Shown: positions 35,951 through 46,633, counted from the stretch's first letter. The stretch: DNA of 64,000 nt from DATKPC01 sp035524275 (GCA_035524275.1 DATKPC010000043.1:62001-126000), one strand, 5' to 3'. Made by a program: numbers and translations. The notes: generated by a model from the letters alone, not told the origin.

Positions 35951-37447
35951 ATGAACAACGCCTTTCCCTGGCTGTCGGCGGCGATCTGGATCCCGATCGC
36001 CTTCGGCGTCATCATCCTCGGCGCCGGGCGCGACCGCAACGGCGGCGTCGTGAAGGCGGTGGCGCTCTTCGGGTCGGCCCTCGGGCTGCTCGCGACCGTA
36101 CCGCTGATGACGCAGTTCGACCCGGCGAAGGCCGGGATGCAGTTCGTCGAGAAGGCGGCGTGGATCGACCGTCTCCACGCCGAGTACTACCTGGGCATCG
36201 ACGGGCTGTCCATGTGGTTCGTCCCGCTCACCGCGCTGCTGACGCTCGTCGTCGTCATTGCCGGCTGGGAGGTGGTCACCGACCGTGTCGCGCAGTACTT
36301 CGGCGCCTTCCTGATCCTCTCCGGGCTGATGGTGGGCGTCTTCGCCGCCGTCGACGGCCTGCTGTTCTACATCTTCTTCGAGGCGACGCTGATCCCGATG
36401 TACATCATCATCGGCGTCTGGGGCGGGCCGAACCGCGTCTACGCGGCCTTCAAGTTCTTCCTCTACACGCTGCTCGGCTCGCTGCTGATGCTGGTGGCCC
36501 TTGTCTATCTGTACCAGGCGTCCGGCGGCAGCTTCGACATCCTGACCTGGCACGCGACGCGCATTCCGCTGGCGGTGCAGGAACTGCTGTTCCTCGCGTT
36601 CTTCGCCGCGTTCGCGGTGAAGGTGCCGATGTTCCCGGTGCACACGTGGCTGCCCGATGCGCACGTCGAGGCCCCGACCGGGGGATCGATCATCCTGGCC
36701 GCGATCATGCTGAAGCTCGGCGCCTACGGCTTCCTGCGCTTCTCGCTTCCGATCACGCCCGACGCGTCCCGTGAGCTGGCGTGGTTCGTCATCACGCTGT
36801 CGCTCGTCGCGGTCGTCTACATCGGCTTCGTCGCCCTGGTGCAGAGCGACATGAAGAAGCTCGTGGCCTATTCGTCGATCGCGCACATGGGCTTCGTCAC
36901 GCTGGGCCTCTTCATGTTCGGGCAGATCGGGACCGAAGGGGCGATCGTCCAGATGATCTCGCACGGCTTCGTTTCCGGCGCGATGTTCATGTGCATCGGC
37001 GTCCTCTACGACCGGATGCACAGCCGCAACATCGCCGACTACGGCGGTGTCGTCAACACGATGCCGCACTTCGCGGCCTTCATGATGCTGTTCGCGATGG
37101 CCAACTGCGGCCTGCCGGCGACCAGCGGCTTCGTCGGCGAGTTCATGGTCATCCTCGGAGCGGTGAAGTACAACCCGCTGATCGGCTTCGTCGCCGCGAC
37201 GACGCTGATCCTCGGCGCAGCCTATTCGCTGTGGATGTACAAGCGCGTGATCTTCGGCGCCGTCGGCAACTCGCACGTCGCCGAGCTGAAGGACATCAAC
37301 GGGCGCGAGACGCTCGGGCTCGGGATCCTGGCCGTCGCGGTGCTGTGGCTGGGTATCTACCCGGCCCCGATCACGACGCCGATGCATGCCTCGGTCGCCG
37401 GGCTGCTGCAGCACGTGTCGCAGTCGAAGATCCCCGCGGGCCAATGA
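35951..37447 (+). CDS. nuoM: NADH-quinone oxidoreductase subunit M
   Basis: The 498-residue antiporter-like proton-pumping subunit shows YYLGIDGLSMWFVPLTALLT, LLFYIFFEATLIPMYIIIGVWGG with its key Glu, KVPMFPVHTWLPDAHVEAPTGGSIILA and KKLVAYSSIAHMGF. About 14 helices are expected. It starts four bases after the nuoL stop, so the two are probably coupled. Confidence 0.97.
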   Translation: MNNAFPWLSAAIWIPIAFGVIILGAGRDRNGGVVKAVALFGSALGLLATVPLMTQFDPAKAGMQFVEKAAWIDRLHAEYYLGIDGLSMWFVPLTALLTLVVVIAGWEVVTDRVAQYFGAFLILSGLMVGVFAAVDGLLFYIFFEATLIPMYIIIGVWGGPNRVYAAFKFFLYTLLGSLLMLVALVYLYQASGGSFDILTWHATRIPLAVQELLFLAFFAAFAVKVPMFPVHTWLPDAHVEAPTGGSIILAAIMLKLGAYGFLRFSLPITPDASRELAWFVITLSLVAVVYIGFVALVQSDMKKLVAYSSIAHMGFVTLGLFMFGQIGTEGAIVQMISHGFVSGAMFMCIGVLYDRMHSRNIADYGGVVNTMPHFAAFMMLFAMANCGLPATSGFVGEFMVILGAVKYNPLIGFVAATTLILGAAYSLWMYKRVIFGAVGNSHVAELKDINGRETLGLGILAVAVLWLGIYPAPITTPMHASVAGLLQHVSQSKIPAGQ

Positions 37448-37448
37448 C

Positions 37449-37490
37449 ATGGCGAGCGACGTGAACCTGCAGGCCGTCAACGGGCAATGA
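37449..37490 (+). other. 13-codon mini-ORF before nuoN resembling its 5' end
   Basis: An ATG one base after the nuoM stop reads MASDVNLQAVNGQ and ends at a TGA overlapping the nuoN ATG at 37487. The peptide resembles the NuoN N-terminus (MDQLNLNAVVPEL), so it may be a short duplication of the nuoN start. It also acts as a stop-start link. Confidence 0.3.
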
Positions 37491-38980
37491 GCATGGACCA
37501 GCTGAACCTGAATGCGGTGGTGCCGGAACTGACGCTGCTCGTCGGCGCGGGTATCGTGATGGTGGCGGACCTGTTCACTCCGGACGAGCGGCGCAATCGC
37601 ACCTACCTGCTGTCGCTCGCGGTACTCGCGGTCGTCGCGGTCGAGTGCTGGAGCGCGCTAGCCGGCGACGTCGTCGGTTACGCGTTCAACGGGATGTACG
37701 TGACCGACCCGATGGCGAACGTGCTGAAGCTGGCTTCGTGCATCGCGACCGGCGTGACGCTGGTCTACGCGCAGGGCTATGCGCGCGACCGCGGGCTTTG
37801 GCGCGGCGAGCTCTTCACGCTGGCGCTGTTCGTGCTGCTGGGCATCCAGGTGATGATCTCGGCCAACCACATGCTGGTGATCTACCTCGGCCTCGAGCTG
37901 CAGGCGCTGAGCCTGTACGCGCTGGCGGCGCTGCGGCGCGACGAGGCGCGGGCCACCGAAGCGGCGATGAAATACTTCGTCCTCGGCGCGCTGGCCTCCG
38001 GCTTCCTGCTGTACGGGATGTCGATGCTCTACGGCGCCTCCGGGACGCTGGACCTGAACGAACTGGCGCACCGCATTTCGACCGGCCGCGTTGCGAGTCG
38101 CGCGGCGCTGGTCCTGGGCTGCGTGTTCATCGTGAGCGGCCTGGCGTTCAAACTCGGCGCCGTGCCGTTCCACATGTGGATCCCCGACGTCTACCAGGGG
38201 GCGCCGACGCCGGTGACGCTGCTGATCGGCGCCGCTCCGAAGATGGCGGCGTTCGCGATCGCGTTCCGCCTCCTGGTCGAGGGCCTGCTGCCGATCGCGG
38301 CCGATTGGCAGCGGATGCTGGTGCTGCTGGCACTGGCGTCGCTGCTGGTCGGCAACGTCACCGCGATCGCGCAATCGAACCTGAAGCGGATGCTCGGCTA
38401 CTCGACGATCGGGCAGATGGGCTTCGTTCTCCTCGCGATGCTGTCGGGCGCCGTGGGCGGCAGCACGGCGTCGACCGCGAATGCCTACAGCGCCGCGATG
38501 TTCTACGTGATCGTCTATGCGCTCACGACGCTGGGCACGTTCGGCATCGTGCTGCTGCTGGCGCGCCAGGGCTTCGAGGCGGAGGAGATCGCGGACCTGC
38601 GCGGGTTGAACCGCCGCAGTCCGTGGTATGCCTTCGTGATGGCGTTGCTGATGCTCTCGCTGGCGGGTGTCCCGCCGACGGTCGGCTTCTATGCGAAGCT
38701 CGTGGTCCTGCAGGCGCTGCTCGCGAGCGGAGCGGGCCCGGCGGTGATCTGGCTCGCGGTGATCGCGGTGCTGCTGTCGCTCGTCGCGGCCTTCTACTAC
38801 CTGCGCATCATCAAGGTGATGTACTTCGAAGAGCCGCTCGACGACGCCGCGATCGTCGCGCCGCAGGACATGCGCGTGGCGCTCAGCCTGAACGGCGTCG
38901 CGATCATCGTGCTGAGCTTCGTCCCGCAGACGCTGCTCGCGCTGTGTTCCACGGCCATGCTGCGGACGCTGGGCGGCTGA
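37487..38980 (+). CDS. nuoN: NADH-quinone oxidoreductase subunit N
   Basis: The 497-residue antiporter-like subunit completes complex I. Visible are MISANHMLVIYLGLELQALSLYALAALRRD, GLAFKLGAVPFHMWIPDVYQGAPTPVTLLIGAAPK, NLKRMLGYSTIGQMGF and SLAGVPPTVGFYAKL. An in-frame ATG six bases downstream is an alternative start. It is the last nuo gene; a Nudix hydrolase gene begins only four bases after its stop. Confidence 0.97.
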   Translation: MSMDQLNLNAVVPELTLLVGAGIVMVADLFTPDERRNRTYLLSLAVLAVVAVECWSALAGDVVGYAFNGMYVTDPMANVLKLASCIATGVTLVYAQGYARDRGLWRGELFTLALFVLLGIQVMISANHMLVIYLGLELQALSLYALAALRRDEARATEAAMKYFVLGALASGFLLYGMSMLYGASGTLDLNELAHRISTGRVASRAALVLGCVFIVSGLAFKLGAVPFHMWIPDVYQGAPTPVTLLIGAAPKMAAFAIAFRLLVEGLLPIAADWQRMLVLLALASLLVGNVTAIAQSNLKRMLGYSTIGQMGFVLLAMLSGAVGGSTASTANAYSAAMFYVIVYALTTLGTFGIVLLLARQGFEAEEIADLRGLNRRSPWYAFVMALLMLSLAGVPPTVGFYAKLVVLQALLASGAGPAVIWLAVIAVLLSLVAAFYYLRIIKVMYFEEPLDDAAIVAPQDMRVALSLNGVAIIVLSFVPQTLLALCSTAMLRTLGG

Positions 38981-38984
38981 GCGC

Positions 38985-39578
38985 GTGGCGTCCGAGGCGG
39001 ATCCGGGAGCGGCGCGCGATCCGCTCGCCGACACGCTGGTCGATTCGAGGGTCGCGTACCGCGGCGAGTTCCTGACGGTCTACAAGGACCGCGTCCGCAG
39101 CCCCGACGGCCACCTCGGCGTCCGCGAATTCGTGCGGCATCCGGGCGCGGTGATGGTCATCCCGCTGCTCGACAGCGGCGAGGTCGTGCTGGAGCGCCAG
39201 TTCCGTCATCCGTTGAACCGCACCTTCGTCGAGTTTCCCGCCGGCAAGATCGATCCGGGCGAATCGCTGCAAGCCTGCGCCGAGCGCGAACTCCTGGAGG
39301 AGACCGGCTATCGCGCGCGGCGCTGGGATCACCTGGGCGGACTGCACAACGCGATCGGCTACTCCGACGAACGCATCGACATCTATCTGGCCCGCGGCCT
39401 GGCGCACGTCGGCACCGACGGCGAAGCGGGCGAAGTGATCGAGGTGTTCACGTGGCCGCTCGCGGAACTGCTGGCGCGCGTGGACGCGGGCGAGATCACC
39501 GACGTGAAGACGATCATCGGGGCCTACTGGCTGGAGCGGCTGCTGGCCGGCAAGCCGATCGGCGGCGCCTCGCGGTAA
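38985..39578 (+). CDS. Nudix hydrolase, ADP-ribose pyrophosphatase-like
   Basis: The 197-residue protein has a complete Nudix box, GKIDPGESLQACAERELLEETGY, at about residues 86-108. The upstream YRGEFLTVYKDRVRSPDG and PGAVMVIPLL segments are typical of the ADP-ribose/NDP-sugar pyrophosphatase (NudF-like) group. It probably hydrolyses ADP-ribose or a related nucleotide sugar. It starts with GTG four bases after nuoN and is likely read with the nuo operon. Recycling of NAD breakdown products beside an NADH-consuming complex is a suggestive but unproven link. Confidence 0.92.
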   Translation: MASEADPGAARDPLADTLVDSRVAYRGEFLTVYKDRVRSPDGHLGVREFVRHPGAVMVIPLLDSGEVVLERQFRHPLNRTFVEFPAGKIDPGESLQACAERELLEETGYRARRWDHLGGLHNAIGYSDERIDIYLARGLAHVGTDGEAGEVIEVFTWPLAELLARVDAGEITDVKTIIGAYWLERLLAGKPIGGASR

Positions 39579-39670
39579 GGCGGGCGCTGTCGGGCGGGCG
39601 CTGTCGGGCGGGCGCTGTCAGGTGGGCGCTGTCAGGTGGGCGCTTTCAGGTGGGCGCTTTCAGGTGGGCC
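39579..39670. repeat. 14-bp tandem repeat, about 6.5 copies
   Basis: Six full units of GGYGGGCGCTKTCR (14 bases) run head to tail from 39579 to 39662, followed by a partial unit. Units 1-2 read GGCGGGCGCTGTCG. Unit 3 ends CA, unit 4 begins GGT, and units 5-6 carry CTTTCA. Changes thus appear progressively from left to right. The array fills the gap between the Nudix stop and the convergent SPFH gene and supplies that gene's last codons and stop. Confidence 0.9.
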
Positions 39671-40619
39671 GCCCGGCCGGCGGCTCCGCGCCCTGCGCCT
39701 CGTCGAGCAGCGCGGCGATGCTCTGCGCCGACCGCGTCGCAGCGCCGGCGCCGGCATCCATGAACACGACTTTGCCTTGCGCGTGGTCGGCGACGTACTT
39801 CAGCGCGTCGGTGTATTCCAGGAACAGCAGGAATCCGGGTCCGACGCCGGCGGCGCGTAGCCGCTCGGCAGCCTCCTTCATGCCGACGGCGATGTTGCGG
39901 CGGAACAGCGCCAGGCCTTCGCCGCGAAGCGAGGCCGCCTTCTTCTCCGCCTCGGCGCCGATCGTCTTGTAGGCGGCCTCGGCCTCGGCATCCTTGGTCC
40001 GCTTGACGAGCAGCGCCGCGCCCTCGTTGGTGGCCGCGGCGAGCAGGTTCTTCGACGACACGACGCGGGCCATCGACTCCATGACTTCGCGGTCGAAGGT
40101 CATGTCGGTGATCTGGATGTCGCGCACGACGTGACCCCACGCGAGCACGACCTCGTCGAGGTTCTTCTTCGTGTGCTCGACGATCTCGGCCCGCATCCCG
40201 AGAATGTCGGATTGCTTCGTCGTCGCGACGAACTGGCGGATCGAGCCGTCGATCGTGCGCATCAGCGCAAGCTGGAATTCGGCCGGCGTCGCGAAGCTGA
40301 ACACCGCCTTCTTGATCGCATCCTCGCTCGATTCGGCGACGGCATACAGCACCATGGTCGCGAACTTGACGTTCGCCTGGTCCTGCGTGATCGCCTGGAA
40401 TTCCAGTTGCAGCGCCCGGTTCTGAAGCGACAGGCGGTCGGAGATGTTCTCCCAAGGCAGCTTGAAATTGAGGCCTTCGCGCATCACGCGCCGATACTTG
40501 CCGAACACGGTCACGACGGCGACCGTCGCCTGCGGAACGGTACGGAACGAGGTGGCGCCGACGAAGATCGCCAGCACGACCACCACGAGGAGTCCGGGAG
40601 CCACGAAGAAAGCCTCCAT
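39660..40619 (-). CDS. SPFH (stomatin/prohibitin/band 7) domain membrane protein
   Basis: The 319-residue protein has one N-terminal membrane segment (residues ~5-25) and then a band 7 domain: RTVPQATVAVVTVFGKYRRVMREGLNFKLPW, QFVATTKQSDILGMRAEIVEHTKKNLDEVVLAWGHVVRDIQI. A coiled-coil region rich in Ala, Glu and Lys follows (KDAEAEAAYKTIGAEAEKKAA). SPFH proteins form ring-like membrane assemblies and scaffold proteases or lipid domains. It is downstream of the ETF-QO gene, 5 bases apart by this start. A GTG at 40628 overlapping the ETF-QO stop is an alternative. Its final codons lie in the tandem repeat. Confidence 0.9.
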   Translation of the reverse strand: MEAFFVAPGLLVVVVLAIFVGATSFRTVPQATVAVVTVFGKYRRVMREGLNFKLPWENISDRLSLQNRALQLEFQAITQDQANVKFATMVLYAVAESSEDAIKKAVFSFATPAEFQLALMRTIDGSIRQFVATTKQSDILGMRAEIVEHTKKNLDEVVLAWGHVVRDIQITDMTFDREVMESMARVVSSKNLLAAATNEGAALLVKRTKDAEAEAAYKTIGAEAEKKAASLRGEGLALFRRNIAVGMKEAAERLRAAGVGPGFLLFLEYTDALKYVADHAQGKVVFMDAGAGAATRSAQSIAALLDEAQGAEPPAGRPT

Positions 40620-40624
40620 TCCGA

Positions 40625-42277
<1,653 letters not shown>

Positions 42278-42370
42278 GCTGCTGCCTCCCGATGTGTTTT
42301 CGAATTGTGCAACGTCGCGCCGGCTCCCGGGGCAACTTCCGCCCTGCGCGCATCGAACCGCCAGGGTGCG

Positions 42371-42376
42371 ATTCTA
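42371..42376 (-). promoter_or_regulatory. -10 box for the ETF-QO gene
   Basis: TAGAAT on the minus strand, about 94 bases before the GTG start. No good -35 was identified. Confidence 0.5.
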
Positions 42377-42440
42377 GGGCCCGGAACATGCGATCATCCG
42401 CCCCTTCGAGAGCGACCTGCGCAGGCAAGGGGGACGAACG

Positions 42441-43217
42441 ATGACTTTCCAGGCCGACCTGAAGGAAAAGATCGCGTTCGTCACCGGCGCATCGAGCGGA
42501 CTCGGGGCGCATTTTGCGCGCACGCTGGCCGGCGCCGGAGCCAACGTCGTCGTGGCGGCGCGCCGGGTCGATCGGCTTAAGGAACTGCGGGCGGAGATCG
42601 AGGCGGCGGGTGGCGCCGCCTACGTCGTCCCGATGGACGTCACCGACCTCGACAGCGTGGCCGCGGCCATCGACGACGCCGAACGCCATGTCGGCCCGAT
42701 CGACATCCTCGTCAACAACTCCGGCGTCTCGACGACGCAACGCCTGACCGACGTCGCCCCGGAAGACTTCGAATTCGTCTTCAACACGAACGTGAAGGGC
42801 GCGTTCTTCGTCGCGCAGCAGGTCGGCAAGCGGATGATCGCGCACGCCCGCAGCAATGCCGGGTTCAGCGGGCGCATCGTCAACATCGCCTCGGTCGCCG
42901 GGCTGCGCGTCATCGGGCAACTGGGGATCTACTGCATGAGCAAGGCGGCGGTGATCCAGATGACGCGCGCCCAGGCGCTGGAATGGGGGCGCTACGGGAT
43001 CAACGTCAACGCGATCTGCCCCGGCTACATCCGGACCGAGATCAACGACCACATCTGGGACACCGAGTCCGGACAGCGCCTGCTGCAGACGATGCCGCGC
43101 AAGCGCCTCGGGACGCCGGAGGACCTTTCCGGCGTGCTGCTGCTGCTGGCCGCCGACGACTCGCGCTTCATCAACGGCGCCATCATCGCCGCCGATGACG
43201 GGCTGGCCGCGATGTGA
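42441..43217 (+). CDS. Short-chain dehydrogenase/reductase
   Basis: The 258-residue SDR has the NAD(P) motif TGASSGLG at residues 16-23, NNSGVS at ~92, the catalytic Ser in NIASVAG and the Y-x3-K pair in YCMSKAAV at ~165. PGYIRTEIN follows. An Arg pair after beta-2 (AARRVDRL) suggests NADP preference. The substrate cannot be deduced. Neighbouring CoA transferase and ETF-QO genes hint at acyl or 3-hydroxyacyl metabolism. Divergent from ETF-QO, with 163 bases between starts. A GGGGG-rich ribosome site precedes the ATG. Confidence 0.93.
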   Translation: MTFQADLKEKIAFVTGASSGLGAHFARTLAGAGANVVVAARRVDRLKELRAEIEAAGGAAYVVPMDVTDLDSVAAAIDDAERHVGPIDILVNNSGVSTTQRLTDVAPEDFEFVFNTNVKGAFFVAQQVGKRMIAHARSNAGFSGRIVNIASVAGLRVIGQLGIYCMSKAAVIQMTRAQALEWGRYGINVNAICPGYIRTEINDHIWDTESGQRLLQTMPRKRLGTPEDLSGVLLLLAADDSRFINGAIIAADDGLAAM

Positions 43218-43240
43218 GCGCCGCCGCTCGCGGCAGCCGA

Positions 43241-43246
43241 TAGAAT
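43241..43246 (+). promoter_or_regulatory. -10 box for the CoA transferase genes
   Basis: TAGAAT, 88 bases before the first CoA transferase start and just after the SDR stop. No clear -35. Confidence 0.45.
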
Positions 43247-43333
43247 GACGCGGTGGGCGCGCCGCGGCGCAGGCGTTGGGGCGGATCCGGCGGGTGGATC
43301 CATCGGGCGGTACACACGGCAAGGAATCGGGCA

Positions 43334-44032
43334 ATGAACAAGGTCTTTCCGTCGGCGGCGGCTGCGCTGGCCGGCCTGGTCAAGGATGGCGACACCCTCG
43401 CCGTCGGCGGCTTCGGCCTGTGCGGCATCCCGGAGGCGTTGATCGTGGCGCTGCGCGACACCGGGGCGAAGCAGCTGACCTGCATCAGCAACAACGCCGG
43501 CATCGACGGCGCCGGCCTCGGACTGCTGCTTGCGACGCGCCAGATCCGCAAGATGATCTCGTCCTACGTCGGCGAGAACAAGGAATTCGAGCGGCAGTAC
43601 CTCGCCGGCGAACTCGAGCTGGAGTTCACGCCGCAGGGCACGCTCGCGGAGAAGATGCGCGCCGGCGGCGCCGGCATCCCGGCATTCTTCACGAAGACCG
43701 GCTACGGGACCGTCGTGGCCGAAGGCAAGGAGACGCGCGAGTTCGACGGCCAGCACTACGTGCTGGAGAAGTCGCTGCGCGCCGACGTCTCGCTCGTGAA
43801 GGCCTGGAAGGCCGATCGCCAGGGCAATCTCATCTATCGCAAGACGGCGCGCAACTTCAACCCGGTCGTCGCGATGTGCGGCAAGGTCACCGTGGCCGAG
43901 GTCGAGGCGGTGGTCGACGTCGGCGAGATCGATCCGGACCAGGTGCATACGCCGGGCATCTTCGTGCAGCGCATCGTCGTGAACGCGACGCCGGAAAAGC
44001 GCATCGAACAACGTACGGTGCGGCCCGGCTAG
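43334..44032 (+). CDS. scoA: 3-oxoacid (succinyl) CoA-transferase subunit A
   Basis: The 232-residue alpha subunit of a family I CoA transferase opens with FPSAAAALAGLVKDGDTLAVGGFGLCGIPEALI, typical of the group. Other landmarks are CISNNAGIDGAGLG, SSYVGENKEFERQYLAGELELEFTPQGTLAEKMRAGGAGIPAFFT in parts, and VTVAEVEAVVDVGEIDPDQVHTPGIFVQRIV. With ScoB it moves CoA from succinyl-CoA to acetoacetate or similar acids, in ketone body or polyhydroxybutyrate use. The subunit B gene follows after 40 bases. Confidence 0.95.
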   Translation: MNKVFPSAAAALAGLVKDGDTLAVGGFGLCGIPEALIVALRDTGAKQLTCISNNAGIDGAGLGLLLATRQIRKMISSYVGENKEFERQYLAGELELEFTPQGTLAEKMRAGGAGIPAFFTKTGYGTVVAEGKETREFDGQHYVLEKSLRADVSLVKAWKADRQGNLIYRKTARNFNPVVAMCGKVTVAEVEAVVDVGEIDPDQVHTPGIFVQRIVVNATPEKRIEQRTVRPG

Positions 44033-44072
44033 GGCGCCACCGCGGGCCACCACAGGCGGAAGGACGAATCAA

Positions 44073-44720
44073 ATGCCCTGGAATCGCGAGCAGATGGCGC
44101 AGCGCGCCGCGAAGGAACTGCGGGACGGCTTCTACGTCAACCTCGGCATCGGCCTGCCGACGCTGGTTGCCAACTACATCCCGCCCGGCATGGACGTCAT
44201 GCTGCAGTCGGAAAACGGGCTGCTGGGCATCGGCCCGTTCCCGACCGAACGCGAAATCGATGCCGACCTGATCAATGCGGGCAAGCAGCTCGTCACGGCG
44301 CTTCCGGGGTCGAGCTTCTTCAGCAGCGCGGATTCCTTCGCGATGATCCGCGGCGGCCATATCGATCTCGCGATCCTGGGCGCGATGCAGGTGAGCGAAA
44401 GCGGCGACCTCGCGAACTGGATGATCCCCGGCAAGCTGATCAAGGGCATGGGCGGCGCGATGGACCTCGTCGCCGGCGTCGGCCGCGTCGTCGTCCTGAT
44501 GGAGCACTGCGCGAAGAGCGGCGAGCACAAGATCCTGCAGCGGTGCACGCTGCCGCTCACCGGTGTCGGCGTCGTGAACCGGATCATCAGCGAACTGGGC
44601 GTCTTCGACATCGGCAGCGACGGGTTGATGGCGGTCGAACTCGCCGACGGCGTGTCGCCGGAGGAAGTGCGGATGAAGACCGGCTGCCACGTCCACCTGA
44701 GCCGGCTGCAGGCCGCCTGA
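44073..44720 (+). CDS. scoB: 3-oxoacid (succinyl) CoA-transferase subunit B
   Basis: The 215-residue beta subunit carries the catalytic glutamate in MLQSENGLLGIGPFP at about residue 50; this Glu forms the CoA thioester. YVNLGIGLPTLVANYIP, RGGHIDLAILGAMQVSESGDLANWMIPGK and GCGG-like later segments (MGGAMDLVAGVGRVVV) match the family. It pairs with ScoA. GGAAGGA precedes the ATG. Confidence 0.95.
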   Translation: MPWNREQMAQRAAKELRDGFYVNLGIGLPTLVANYIPPGMDVMLQSENGLLGIGPFPTEREIDADLINAGKQLVTALPGSSFFSSADSFAMIRGGHIDLAILGAMQVSESGDLANWMIPGKLIKGMGGAMDLVAGVGRVVVLMEHCAKSGEHKILQRCTLPLTGVGVVNRIISELGVFDIGSDGLMAVELADGVSPEEVRMKTGCHVHLSRLQAA

Positions 44721-44763
44721 GCCGCGGGCCGCCAACGACGACCGGCACGCGCGCGGCACGCCG

Positions 44764-45777
44764 ATGGCGCTTCACGGGCATTCGCACGCGCACGGTCACC
44801 CTCATCACCACGGCCACGCCCATCCGCATCCGCACGGCGGTGGCACGCGAGACTTCACCGGCCACAAGGAGGGCGACGATCTCCTGCCGCACGAGGCGCC
44901 GCCGGTCGGCGTCCACGTGCTCGGGACCGCCGTCGCGCTGACGCTCGGCTACGGGATCGTCGAGGCCCTGGGCGGCGTCTGGGCCGGGTCGCTCGCGCTG
45001 ATCGCCGACGCCGGCCACATGGCCACGGATGCCGCGGCGCTGCTGTTCGCGCTCGCGGCCAACGTGGTCGCGCGGCGGCCGGTCTCCGACCGCCACTCGT
45101 TCGGACTGGCACGCGTCGAGGTGATCGCGGCTTTCGTCAATTCCCTCGTCATGCTCGCGATCGTCGGGTGGCTGCTCTACGAGGCGCTGCAACGCATCCT
45201 GCATCCGGTGAGCGTGCAGGGCGGCAGCGTCCTGCTGATTGCCGGCATCGGCCTCGTCGTGAACCTCGTCGTCGCCTACGTGCTGTCGCGCGGCGGCACG
45301 AACCTGAACACGCGCGCGGCGCTCGTGCATGTGATGGGTGACCTGCTGGGCTCGGTCGCGGCCATCGTGGCCGGTGCCGTGATCTACTTCACCGGCTTCT
45401 CGCCGATCGATCCGCTGCTCTCGGCGCTCGTCGCCGGTTTGATCCTGCGCTCGACGCTCGGGATCCTGCGCGAGACCACTTCGGTGCTCCTCGACAGCGT
45501 CCCCGCGGGCGTCGAGTACCCGCGTGTCGGCGAGGCGCTGGCCCGCCTGCCGGGCGTCGTCGCGGTCCACGACCTGCACATCTGGGCCATGGTGCCGGGC
45601 CGCAGCGCGCTGTCGGCGCATGTACTCGTCGACGACATCGCGCGCTGGCCTGCCCTGCTGCGCCTCGCGCGCACCACGCTGAAGCGCGACTTCGGCATCC
45701 AGCACGTCACGCTGCAGCCGGAATGGCTGCGGCGCGACCCGCCGCAACGAGCCATACCGATTCGCTCGCTGCGCTGA
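44764..45777 (+). CDS. Cation diffusion facilitator (zinc/cobalt exporter)
   Basis: The 337-residue metal/proton antiporter starts with a His-rich cytoplasmic segment (HGHSHAHGHPHHHGHAHPHPHGG). Six transmembrane helices follow. The metal site is visible as paired HxxxD motifs: DAGHMATDAAAL in helix 2 and ALVHVMGDLLGS in helix 5. The C-terminal domain (from ~residue 250) ends with HDLHIWAMVPGRSALSAHV and a GIQHVTLQPE metal-chaperone-like fold. It resembles CzcD/ZitB. It stands alone; no metal regulator is nearby. Confidence 0.95.
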   Translation: MALHGHSHAHGHPHHHGHAHPHPHGGGTRDFTGHKEGDDLLPHEAPPVGVHVLGTAVALTLGYGIVEALGGVWAGSLALIADAGHMATDAAALLFALAANVVARRPVSDRHSFGLARVEVIAAFVNSLVMLAIVGWLLYEALQRILHPVSVQGGSVLLIAGIGLVVNLVVAYVLSRGGTNLNTRAALVHVMGDLLGSVAAIVAGAVIYFTGFSPIDPLLSALVAGLILRSTLGILRETTSVLLDSVPAGVEYPRVGEALARLPGVVAVHDLHIWAMVPGRSALSAHVLVDDIARWPALLRLARTTLKRDFGIQHVTLQPEWLRRDPPQRAIPIRSLR

Positions 45778-45789
45778 GGCGGGCGCCTT

Positions 45790-46527
45790 TCAGCCGGCAA
45801 ACCGCTGGACGAGCCAGAGGAAGCCCATCAGCAGCGGCTGGTGGACGAGATAGACGGTCAGGGGCCACCGGCCGAGCTGCGCCAGCACCGGCGGCGGGTG
45901 CGCCGCGATGCCCTCCAGGGGCGCGCCGACGCGGAACGAGCGCTTCCGCCATGCGATACCGAGCGCCATGCCCGCGAACACGGCGCCGAGCCATGGGAAC
46001 ACCGGGACGAAATCCTCGGTGCCCGGCTTGATCGTCGCGAAGCCGATCCAGCTCAGGGCATCGGCGTCGAACCGCGTCGATCGCAGCAGGAGTCCGACGC
46101 CGGCCGAAATTGCCGCGAGCAGCAGGCTGGTCCGCCAGCCCCGCGACGCCAGCGACCGCCCCAGGACCAGCGCGACGGCGACGAAATGCAGGATGCCGAA
46201 CCAGATGAAGCGCGGCCCGAAGAGCAGGCGGCTACCGGCGGAGACAAGCAGTGCCGCGCCGGCAATCTGCGCCCAGCGGCGCCAGAAGCGCGCGCCGTCG
46301 ATGCCTCGCGCCTCGCGCAGCACGAGTCCGATGCCGACCAGCAGCAGGAATTGCGCCACGATCGCGGTACGCCAGGCGGTCCAGGGCGGGTCGCGCGTCA
46401 TCGCAAGATGCAGCCAGCCGAAGTAGCCGAGGTCGTAGATGGCGTGGTAGGCGATCATCTGCGCGATCGCGAGGCCGCGCAGCGCATCGATGTGCGCCAG
46501 GCGCGGGCCGGGCGAGGGATCGGTCAT
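45790..46527 (-). CDS. DUF1624 / heparan-alpha-glucosaminide N-acetyltransferase-like membrane protein
   Basis: The 245-residue protein begins RLAHIDALRGLAIAQMIAYHAIYDLGYFG, the typical opening of DUF1624. Other landmarks are REARGIDGARFWRRWAQI, FGILHFVAVALVLGR and LTVYLVHQPLLMGFLWL at the end. About seven to eight helices are predicted. Related proteins transfer acyl groups across the membrane, but the substrate here is unknown. It converges on the CDF gene (12 bases apart) and is divergent from pyrG. Confidence 0.88.
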   Translation of the reverse strand: MTDPSPGPRLAHIDALRGLAIAQMIAYHAIYDLGYFGWLHLAMTRDPPWTAWRTAIVAQFLLLVGIGLVLREARGIDGARFWRRWAQIAGAALLVSAGSRLLFGPRFIWFGILHFVAVALVLGRSLASRGWRTSLLLAAISAGVGLLLRSTRFDADALSWIGFATIKPGTEDFVPVFPWLGAVFAGMALGIAWRKRSFRVGAPLEGIAAHPPPVLAQLGRWPLTVYLVHQPLLMGFLWLVQRFAG

Positions 46528-46633
46528 GCCTTTGTCGTGCCGGGGGCGTTGCGCGGGCCGGCCGGCCCGCCTCGTCGAGGGTGCGGCATCGCGTCGCCTG
46601 CCGGCAGCGCGACGCCGCGGAGCCGACCCTCGG

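Noticed and set aside
39579..39670. Tandem repeats considered as a CRISPR array
   Set aside because: Units are 14 bases and contiguous with no spacers, and no cas genes are near.
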